From positions 1 through 10,525 of the forward strand of contig JAIRNQ010000290.1 of the NCBI GenBank assembly GCA_031257955.1: a DNA stretch of 10,525 bases. The letters are read 5' to 3'. The DNA comes from Deltaproteobacteria bacterium (GTDB lineage Bacteria > Desulfobacterota > Desulfarculia > Adiutricales > Adiutricaceae). Under the pieces are notes generated by a model. It did not search any database. It worked only from the letters and a program-made list of their open reading frames with translations, and was not told the DNA's origin. The position numbers and the translations under genes were made by a program. Below are positions 1 to 4,790 of the stretch, piece by piece; positions within the stretch are counted from its first letter, which is position 1; the number at the start of each line of letters is the position of its first letter.

Positions 1-215
1 ACCCAATCGTCCAATCGTACCGTAAGGTATCTTTCGCCTCCGACATCAAGTTCGGTTACGGACCACAATCTCCTATGAATTGTCGCGCCCCATGGCCGAG
101 GCTTGGAGGTTAGCCAAGAGCGTCCCGTGAACGCTTACGCTATGGACGGTAGCGAGTGGGTAGCGGATTGTGGTGGGCGGGTTGTCGGGCTTGTAAAAGT
201 GTAAATTTTAAATTT
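1..215. other. Upstream region without a recognisable gene
   Basis: I see no gene that I can support here. The only open stretch entering from the left edge on the + strand is about 36 codons long in frame 3 and stops near 113. It could be the C-terminal tail of an upstream gene, but its translation resembles nothing I know. On the other strand, a short ATG-started frame covering 140-322 runs straight through the promoter described next and looks like chance. The composition is mixed, with an AT-rich patch at 195-217 leading into the promoter. Confidence 0.4.
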
Positions 216-244
216 TTGACGTCAATCTTGGTTTGTGCTATAAT
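216..244 (+). promoter_or_regulatory. Near-consensus sigma70 promoter with extended -10
   Basis: The -35 box TTGACG (216-221) matches five of six consensus bases. A spacer of exactly 17 nt follows, then a perfect -10 box TATAAT (239-244). A TG at 236-237, one base before the -10, makes it an extended -10. The upstream flank is AT-rich (about 201-217), like an UP element. Transcription should start near 250-252. The first intrinsic terminator lies about 200 nt downstream and the first gene about 310 nt downstream, so this promoter drives either a small RNA or a long attenuated leader. Confidence 0.75.
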
Positions 245-250
245 AATTGA

Positions 251-452
251 CATAATTCGGGAATTGGTTAGGCCCTGACTTTTGCGCCGCAATCGGTCGC
301 GAACGTTAAGGCAGCCGCCCAAATCGCTTAGGCGTTTTGGCCGCTTTGCCTTAAGTTAACCAAGGCCGTTTCCATCCTGTTAGTTTCCCAAAAGCCAATC
401 AAGAAACTTGAAGGCCGGGAGAGATCGCAAGCATCTCTCCCGGCCTTTTTTC
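251..452 (+). ncRNA. Structured ~200-nt RNA: small RNA or attenuator leader
   Basis: The segment is bounded by the strong promoter and a perfect intrinsic terminator and holds no convincing reading frame. Hand folding gives a closing stem 264-270 with 357-363 (7 bp). It encloses hairpin A (284-289 with 294-300, one bulged base) and long hairpin B (306-313 with 347-354, an internal loop, then 319-323 with 336-340, a T-T mismatch, and 325-327 with 332-334 capped by a tetraloop). Together these form a three-way junction. A further hairpin (382-387 with 403-408) precedes the terminator. I could not match it to TPP, SAM, cobalamin, fluoride, c-di-GMP, 6S or SRP RNA signatures. A free sRNA and a cis-acting leader of the 562-9416 operon are both possible. 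No energy calculation was done. Confidence 0.45.
411..451 (+). terminator. Intrinsic terminator with 15-bp perfect stem
   Basis: Positions 411-425 pair perfectly with 433-447, giving a 15-bp GC-rich stem. The 7-nt loop contains GCAA, which can form a GNRA tetraloop closed by C426-G431. A run of six T (446-451) follows the stem directly. It lies between the promoter at 216-244 and the first gene, so transcripts from that promoter should end here unless there is read-through or antitermination. The adjacent hairpin at 382-408 may influence it. Confidence 0.85.
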
Positions 453-503
453 GTTTGCCGTCAAAGGGGCGCGCGACCTTGGGCCGGGAAGCCTGATTGC
501 CTT

Positions 504-543
504 AAGGCCTAACCTTACCGCCGGGCGGTAGGGTTAGGGCCTT
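504..543 (+). promoter_or_regulatory. Long hairpin just before the first gene's RBS
   Basis: Positions 504-521 pair with 525-543 through 18 base pairs, including one G-T wobble (515 with 531) and one bulged G (539). The loop is 3 nt (522-524). The 3' flank has only three T before GCC, so it is a poor intrinsic terminator. It ends about 6 nt before the Shine-Dalgarno sequence of the first gene. It could be a second attenuator, an mRNA-stabilising 5' structure, or a protein-binding site. Confidence 0.5.
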
Positions 544-549
544 TGCCAT

Positions 550-555
550 GGAGAG
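550..555 (+). promoter_or_regulatory. Shine-Dalgarno site of the first gene
   Basis: GGAGAG lies 6 nt before the ATG at 562, which fixes the start of the ComA-like gene. An ATG at 548 lies out of frame inside the same motif. Confidence 0.6.
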
Positions 556-561
556 TTAAGC

Positions 562-1362
562 ATGGGCGACAAATATTCGGATCTTTCGGACAAGGCCTTC
601 GGTTTTATCCAAATACCCAGGCGATCGGCCAAACCCCGGGAGAAAGGGTTAACCATTGTCGCCGATAAAGGCCTGCCCTTACGGTTTTTCGAGGACTGGC
701 TGGATCTGGTCGGCGATTACGTGGATTGGGTCAAAATTGGTACCTCTTTTCAGCGGATCGCCAGTCGGGAACACTTGCGGGACAAGATTAAAATTGCCCA
801 TGACCGGGAGGTCCGGGTATTTTTCGCCGGGGACGTGACCGAGCTGGCCGTAATTCAGGGCACCGTCGGCCAGTACTTCGACGAGTGCTTGGCTCTGGGG
901 GCCGACGGGGCCGAGGTGGCCACGGCCCAGATAATCCTGGACAAGAACGACAAGGCCGAGCTGGTCAGGCTGGGGACCGGCAAGGGCCTCAAGATCGTGG
1001 CCGAGGTGGGACATAAGGGTTTGGACACGAGGAACCTTCCGGCGGCTTGGTATTTGCGGGAGATTGAGCTCTTGCGGGCGGCCGGGGCCTGGAGGTTACT
1101 CCTCCAGGGCGAGGGCATCTTGGAGGACGTGACCGAGATAAGGGGCAAGCTCCTCTACGAGCTGGCCGCCGGGACGGATTTGGGAACTCTGATAATCCAG
1201 GGCAAGGACGCCAGGGCCCAGAAGTTTTTAATCGAAAGCTTCGGCCCGGAAGTGAGCCTGGACGTGGAATTCGATCAGGTGGTCGCTCTCGAGCTTAGCC
1301 GCCGGGGCATCCGTAAGCGAGGCCTCTTTGGATTAATCGGCCCGGGGAACCTAAAGCCATGA
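562..1362 (+). CDS. ComA-like phosphosulfolactate synthase family protein
   Basis: This 266-residue protein has the length and framework of the ComA/YitD family, TIM barrels that add sulfite to phosphoenolpyruvate to make phosphosulfolactate. Family-like segments are KGLTIVADKGLP (28-39), GDYVDWVKIG (51-60), AEVGHKG (147-153) and the C-terminal block FDQVVALELSRRGIR (237-251). D35 and K36 of the DKG motif and K152 of the EVG(K/H)K motif are kept. Compared from memory with Methanocaldococcus jannaschii ComA, several substrate-site motifs differ: GWGTSA reads GTSFQR (60-65), PGGTLFE reads FAGDVTE (88-94), EISDG reads EVATA (118-122), and the Glu residues of the EGR and EAPQ motifs read QGE (182-184) and QGK (213-215). 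The fold assignment is firm, but the reaction may differ, as in plant HSA32 relatives. No comB or comC is nearby. The start follows the GGAGAG at 550. The stop overlaps the 17-codon mini-ORF by 4 bp (ATGA). Confidence 0.8.
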   Translation: MGDKYSDLSDKAFGFIQIPRRSAKPREKGLTIVADKGLPLRFFEDWLDLVGDYVDWVKIGTSFQRIASREHLRDKIKIAHDREVRVFFAGDVTELAVIQGTVGQYFDECLALGADGAEVATAQIILDKNDKAELVRLGTGKGLKIVAEVGHKGLDTRNLPAAWYLREIELLRAAGAWRLLLQGEGILEDVTEIRGKLLYELAAGTDLGTLIIQGKDARAQKFLIESFGPEVSLDVEFDQVVALELSRRGIRKRGLFGLIGPGNLKP

Positions 1363-1430
1363 GCGTTACGGTTAGGGCCAGGCCAGTCGGGCCGGGGGAC
1401 CTTAAGCCATGAGCGTTACCGTTACGGCCA
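1337..1430 (+). repeat. Imperfect 44-bp direct duplication, 50-bp period
   Basis: Copy 1 (1337-1380) and copy 2 (1387-1430) match at 39 of 44 positions, separated by 6 nt. Each copy contains the end of the ComA-like gene (codons for GPG-N/D-LKP), an ATGA stop/start overlap, and the first codons of the ferredoxin (MSVTV). The duplication therefore sits exactly on the gene junction and reproduces the start and stop signals. Confidence 0.9.
1359..1412 (+). other. 17-codon chimeric mini-ORF from the junction duplication
   Basis: ATG at 1359 overlaps the ComA-like stop (ATGA, 1359-1362). It reads 17 codons and stops at 1410-1412, overlapping the ferredoxin ATG at 1409 in a second ATGA. The peptide MSVTVRARPVGPGDLKP starts like the ferredoxin and ends like the ComA-like protein. 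It is probably a by-product of the duplication. It could still matter as a translational relay, because ribosomes ending the ComA-like gene could re-initiate twice to reach the ferredoxin. A stable peptide function is unlikely. Confidence 0.4.
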
Positions 1431-1642
1431 AAGCCTGTCGGGGATGCCTAGCCTGTCTGGCCGCCTGCGGCTCGGGGGTATTCGAGGCCAGGATCTCCAG
1501 AAACCATAAGGTGGCCGTGGTGGCCGCCCACCCCGAAAACTGCGTTTATTGCTTGGTTTGTTTGCCTCTTTGCCCCTTCGCCGCCCTGACCATGGCCTTG
1601 TCCGGGCCCGGGCCCGTGAGGGGCAAGGCCCGGAAAGGTTAG
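1409..1642 (+). CDS. Small 2[4Fe-4S] ferredoxin-type protein
   Basis: This 77-residue protein has two four-cysteine motifs. The first is C10-x2-C13-x2-C16-x3-C20, followed by Gly rather than the usual Pro. The second is C45-x2-C48-x2-C51-x3-C55-Pro. Such proteins carry two [4Fe-4S] clusters and shuttle low-potential electrons in the cytoplasm. No transmembrane segment or signal peptide is present. It starts at an ATGA overlap with the mini-ORF and ends 6 nt before the flavoprotein, so it is the likely electron partner of that enzyme. The tail after residue 62 is Gly/Pro/Arg-rich and probably disordered. The partner assignment is inferred from position only. Confidence 0.85.
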   Translation: MSVTVTAKACRGCLACLAACGSGVFEARISRNHKVAVVAAHPENCVYCLVCLPLCPFAALTMALSGPGPVRGKARKG

Positions 1643-1648
1643 TCGGCC

Positions 1649-3247
1649 ATGGACTTGGAGAGCCTACACTGCGACGTTTTGGTCATTGGCGGCGGGGCGG
1701 CGGCCTCCCGGGCGGCCGTCGAGGCGGCCGGGCTGGGGGCCAAGGTTTTGGTCTGCGACCGGGGCCGGGTCGGCCGCGGGGGCTCAAGTTTTACCTGCGG
1801 GGGAGGGACGGCGGCGGCTTTTGGGCACTCCCAGGCCGACGGGCCCGAGCGGCACGCCGCCGAAACCCTGGAGAGGGGAGGGGGAATAAACTCGCCGGAG
1901 CTGGTGGAAGTTTTGGCCAAAGAGGCACCGGGGGAGGTAGCCTTCCTGGAAAGTATCGGTTTAGTCTACGCCAAAACCCCCGAAGGCCTTTATCGCCAGA
2001 ACCGGGGCCTGGGCCAGCTCATCCCCCGCAACTGCACCCCCAAAGGGAACGGCGCGGCCTTGGTCAAAGCCCTGGTTAAGGAAGCCGCCTGGCGGGGGGC
2101 CAGGTTCTTGGACCGGGTCCGGGCCGTTAAGCTTTTGAGCCTCGATGGTCGCGCGGTCGGGGCGGCCTGCCTGGATCTGTCCGGCCAAAGATCGCTCGCC
2201 ATCGAGGCCAAAGCGGTGGTCCTGGCCGCCGGCAGCGCCACCGGGCTTTACCCGGGCTCGAGCGCGGCTTACCCGGGGTTTGGGGACGCCTTCAGGATGG
2301 GATCCGATCTGGGCTTAAAACTGGCCAACATGGAGTTTTTGGAGTTCACCTTCGTCCCGGTCGTCGGGGGACGGCTCACCTCGGTGGGCGGAAGCACCCA
2401 GCTAACCGATCGGGGGGCCGGGTTCGTCAACGCCTTGGGCCAGGATCTCCGCACCCTTCATGACATAGGGCCAACGGGGCTGACCCGGGCCGCCGTCACC
2501 AAGGCCATCTGGCTTGAGGAGAAGGCCGGCCGGGGCCCGGTCAGCTTGGATCTTACGCCCATAACCGAGGCCGCCTGGCGGGAGTGGGAGTCGGCCGGGC
2601 ACCCATTTTTGGCTTTCCTCAAAGCCGCCAACGGATCCGATCGCCGCCGGGCCAAGATTCCCCTGGCCGTGGCCCTCCATTGCCACCTGGGGGGCCTCCC
2701 TATCGACCCATGGGGCCAGACGGCCGCGCCGGGACTTTTGGCCGCCGGGGAAACGGCCACCGGCCTCCATGGGGCCCTCCGGCTGGGCGGAAACGCCATC
2801 GCCGAGTGCCTAGTTTTTGGGCGAAGGGCCGGCTTGGCGGCGGCCCGGTTGGCCGGGAGCGCCAAGGACCCCAAGGCCCGAGTCTGGGAGAGCCTGGCCC
2901 GAGACGGCATAGGCCAGGCCATACACGGCCTGGCCGGGCCAAAACAAACCTCCCCGGAGAAAATCGAAAAACTGATTGCCCAAACCCGAGATCTGGCCGG
3001 GGAGACCTTGGGCCCGGTCCGGGAGGCCGGGGGCCTAACCAAAGCCGTCCGGGAATTCGAAAGGCTTCTGGACTTGGCCAACTCCCTCTCGACTGGCCGA
3101 ATCGGGCCCCTGGGAAGGCTCTTGGATCTTCGCGGCTTGGCCCTGACCGGCCTCCTTTCGGCCCAGGCGGCCCTGGCCCGAAAAGAAAGCCTGGGCGTCC
3201 ACTTTCGCTCGGACTCTCCCCACCTGGCCCCTGGGGAGGCCGGTTAA
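1649..3247 (+). CDS. Soluble fumarate reductase/SDH-type FAD flavoprotein
   Basis: This 532-residue protein belongs to the SdhA/FrdA/NadB/TcuA superfamily, which oxidises or reduces C-C bonds next to a carboxylate. The FAD-binding dinucleotide motif is IGGGAAASRAA (13-23), followed by GRGGSSFTCGGG (42-53). HCHLGG (344-349) aligns with the His-x3-Gly-Gly of fumarate reductase. GLHGALRLGGNAIAECLVFG (372-391) is the family's second FAD motif, preceded by the flavin-contacting E368. R280 in LTRAAV matches the catalytic Arg of the usual RD-x-V motif, but the Asp is replaced by Ala. The capping domain has TSVGGS (244-249) where FrdA has TEG-x-RG-EGG. LGVHFRSDSP (515-524) is the usual C-terminal substrate motif. 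There is no haem domain, Tat signal or membrane subunit gene. Flanking ferredoxins suggest a ferredoxin-linked cytoplasmic enzyme. Substrate unknown. Start supported by GGAAAGG at 1632-1638. Confidence 0.85.
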   Translation: MDLESLHCDVLVIGGGAAASRAAVEAAGLGAKVLVCDRGRVGRGGSSFTCGGGTAAAFGHSQADGPERHAAETLERGGGINSPELVEVLAKEAPGEVAFLESIGLVYAKTPEGLYRQNRGLGQLIPRNCTPKGNGAALVKALVKEAAWRGARFLDRVRAVKLLSLDGRAVGAACLDLSGQRSLAIEAKAVVLAAGSATGLYPGSSAAYPGFGDAFRMGSDLGLKLANMEFLEFTFVPVVGGRLTSVGGSTQLTDRGAGFVNALGQDLRTLHDIGPTGLTRAAVTKAIWLEEKAGRGPVSLDLTPITEAAWREWESAGHPFLAFLKAANGSDRRRAKIPLAVALHCHLGGLPIDPWGQTAAPGLLAAGETATGLHGALRLGGNAIAECLVFGRRAGLAAARLAGSAKDPKARVWESLARDGIGQAIHGLAGPKQTSPEKIEKLIAQTRDLAGETLGPVREAGGLTKAVREFERLLDLANSLSTGRIGPLGRLLDLRGLALTGLLSAQAALARKESLGVHFRSDSPHLAPGEAG

Positions 3248-3249
3248 CC

Positions 3250-4041
3250 ATGGAAATATTAAGCCACTGCCTGGGCTGCGGGGAATGCGCCCTCATCTGC
3301 CCCCAGGGGGCCATAACCAAGGCTGGGGTCCAAAACGGCCATTTGGCCGACCAGTCGGCGGCCGGCCTTATCTTCCGAGTCAGCCGCGAGGCCTGCGTTG
3401 AATGCGGCGTTTGCCTGGACGCGGCCAAGTGCCCCTCCGGGGCCCTGTCCGAGACCTTCGGTCCGGAAGAGGAGATTAAAAAACTCTTTGGCCGGCTGGT
3501 AACGGCCCAGGACAAAAAAACCAGCGGGAGGCTGGGCAGCCGGGATCTAAAAACCTGCGACGCCAAAGGGGGACTGCCGCCAGACACGGTCCAGACGCGC
3601 CTGGAGCTGGGCCGTCCGGTGGGTCCGCCCAGATTGGGCCAAGTTGGGGACTTTATCGCCAGCCTGGGGGGCTTTCCCGTCCGGCCCCAATCGAGTTACC
3701 TGAGCCTTCTCGTCGAGACGGCCAACGGCCCGGCCTTGCCCCCGGAACTCAAGGATCTTACGGTTCTGACCGTTTGCCTGGAGGCAGATCTGGCGCCCAG
3801 TCGGGCGGGGGAACTGGTGGCCGAGGCCAAAGGGGCGGCGGAAGATCTGGGCTTGAGCCTTTCGGTAAACCTTCTGGCCCAGCCGGGACTCCTACCGGCC
3901 TTGGCCTCGAGCCTCTTTGGGCGACAGACCATGGGGCCCAGGGTTAAGGCCAACCTGGGGCTGGCCTGGCCGGCCCACGAAAAGGGCCATGTTAGCCCAA
4001 ACGACCCCGGCGGGCGCGCCTCCGGCGGGTGCGACCAGTGA
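3250..4041 (+). CDS. Ferredoxin-domain protein with unrecognised C-terminal domain
   Basis: This 263-residue protein starts 2 nt after the flavoprotein stop, with a purine-rich GGGGAGG about 10 nt upstream. The frame stays open far upstream, but that part is the antisense-like shadow of the flavoprotein gene and is not used. Cluster motif 1 is C7-x2-C10-x2-C13-x3-C17-Pro. Motif 2 is C49-x2-C52-x2-C55-x5-C61-Pro, two residues longer than usual before the last Cys, which can tune a cluster or change its type. Residues 115-225 form a further domain I do not recognise, with an alpha/beta look (LTVLTVCLEADL at 170-181, then LGLSLSVNLL at 200-209). Immediate adjacency makes it the likely Fe-S subunit of the flavoprotein, comparable in role to TcuB or SdhB though not a homologue I can show. 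The end is Gly/Pro-rich. Confidence 0.75.
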   Translation: MEILSHCLGCGECALICPQGAITKAGVQNGHLADQSAAGLIFRVSREACVECGVCLDAAKCPSGALSETFGPEEEIKKLFGRLVTAQDKKTSGRLGSRDLKTCDAKGGLPPDTVQTRLELGRPVGPPRLGQVGDFIASLGGFPVRPQSSYLSLLVETANGPALPPELKDLTVLTVCLEADLAPSRAGELVAEAKGAAEDLGLSLSVNLLAQPGLLPALASSLFGRQTMGPRVKANLGLAWPAHEKGHVSPNDPGGRASGGCDQ

Positions 4042-4676
4042 CCCACACCATGCACCGGAAAGCCCAAGCCGGCACGGATTACGTGGTTCACCTGCGCCCA
4101 AGCGGTGAGGCCAAAATCGGATCCGGGCCAAAAGTTCGGGGCGTTTTGGAAAAGGCCCTCGCCATCGGGCCGGTAACCTACGGCGGCCCGGCCATGGGCT
4201 CAAGCCTGAGCCTTTCCGGGTCGGAGATCTTGGAGAACGTCAAAGACGGCCAGGCCCTCCACCTGACCTTCGACCATCCGGAAAAATTCGCCCAGGCCGT
4301 GGGGCTCATCGCCTCCTTGGGGCTTAACATAAGCCTTTCTGTCTCAGGTCCCCTTGAAGACGTTTTGGGGGTGGCCAAACGCCACAATCTCACCGTTGCC
4401 GGTTACCAGTTCGACTTGGGCCAAATCCTCTCCCCCGGCCTTCCGGCCGGCGGCCTGGACGCCGGAGACGACGGCTGGCTTTTAGAACTCGTGAGCCTGT
4501 GCGGGCATATGAGGATTTCGCCATATTTGGCCAAATCCTTGATGGCCAAAATTGCCGCCGGGACCCTCTCGCCGGCCAAAGCGGCCGCCCGCCTTGGCCG
4601 GCCCTGCCGTTGCGGTTGCTTTAACCTCACGGCCGCCGAAAAAATATTGGCCAAGGCCGCCCAAAAATTCGCCTAA
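4038..4676 (+). CDS. Uncharacterised protein with C-terminal four-Cys site
   Basis: I cannot name this protein of about 212 residues. I chose GTG at 4038, which overlaps the previous stop as GTGA and fits the operon's habit of 4-bp overlaps. GTG 4029 and ATG 4050 are in-frame alternatives. Numbering from 4038, the N-terminal part contains VTYGGPAMGSSLSLS (46-60) and HLTFDHPEKFAQAVGLIASL (75-94), followed by LGLNISLSVSG (94-104). The C-terminal part has LCGHMRISPYLAK (154-166), a helical stretch, then PCRCGCFN (189-196). C155, C190, C192 and C194 could ligate one [4Fe-4S] or a metal, with H157 close by. The C-terminal layout, CGH-x-x-ISP-x-LA then C-x-C-G-x-FN, feels like a conserved family motif. 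Position between the Fe-S proteins and the transporter suggests a cofactor, scaffold or subunit role in the same pathway. Cytoplasmic. Confidence 0.65.
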   Translation: MTHTMHRKAQAGTDYVVHLRPSGEAKIGSGPKVRGVLEKALAIGPVTYGGPAMGSSLSLSGSEILENVKDGQALHLTFDHPEKFAQAVGLIASLGLNISLSVSGPLEDVLGVAKRHNLTVAGYQFDLGQILSPGLPAGGLDAGDDGWLLELVSLCGHMRISPYLAKSLMAKIAAGTLSPAKAAARLGRPCRCGCFNLTAAEKILAKAAQKFA

Positions 4677-4710
4677 GGCCGCCTTTCCGGCCTTCCCACT
4701 TTTAGCCTTT

Positions 4711-4741
4711 GGCCAAATCCGGACCAGGTCCGAGTTTGGCC
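4711..4741 (+). terminator. Hairpin between redox genes and tctC; possible attenuator
   Basis: Positions 4711-4725 pair with 4727-4741: seven pairs (GGCCAAA with TTTGGCC), a 2-nt mismatch, then CGGACC facing GGTCCG. A GGCCTT-rich tail leads to TTATTTG, which is not a clean T-run. It stands in the 114-nt gap before tctC, the longest gap but one in the operon. It could be a partial terminator, or a 3' stabiliser or processing site separating expression of the redox half from the transporter half. Confidence 0.4.
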
Positions 4742-4755
4742 TTGGCCTTGGCCTT
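4738..4755 (+). repeat. Three perfect GGCCTT hexamer repeats
   Basis: GGCCTT occurs three times in tandem, starting inside the 3' arm of the preceding hairpin. It probably reflects slippage in this GGCC-rich genome. An unequal repeat number would alter the tctC leader length. Confidence 0.7.
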
Positions 4756-4779
4756 ATTTGTTACCACCAATTACATTCT

Positions 4780-4785
4780 AGGAGA
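4780..4785 (+). promoter_or_regulatory. Shine-Dalgarno site of tctC
   Basis: AGGAGA lies 5 nt before the ATG at 4791. It is one of the strongest ribosome sites in the window, in keeping with the high expression usual for a solute-binding protein. Confidence 0.6.
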
Positions 4786-4790
4786 GATCC

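Noticed and set aside
140..322. 60-codon frame on the - strand
   Set aside because: It runs through the consensus promoter and into the structured RNA, has no Shine-Dalgarno, and its translation resembles no protein.
251..452. tRNA, 6S, SRP or a named riboswitch
   Set aside because: I could not find the conserved sequence landmarks of these classes by eye; left as an unassigned structured RNA.
562..1362. Coenzyme M or simple sulfolactate biosynthesis operon
   Set aside because: No ComB phosphatase or ComC dehydrogenase is present, and family-typical ComA motifs are altered; the neighbours fit carboxylate uptake and redox chemistry instead.
2584..3249. N-terminal extension of the ferredoxin-domain gene back to 2584
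   Set aside because: It overlaps the well-supported flavoprotein gene in another frame and reads as Pro/Gly/Arg-rich low-complexity sequence; the ATG at 3250 begins directly before the first cluster motif.
2458..3587. Long - strand frames opposite the flavoprotein and ferredoxin genes
   Set aside because: Typical antisense shadows of GC-rich genes: Ser/Pro/Arg-rich translations without motifs.
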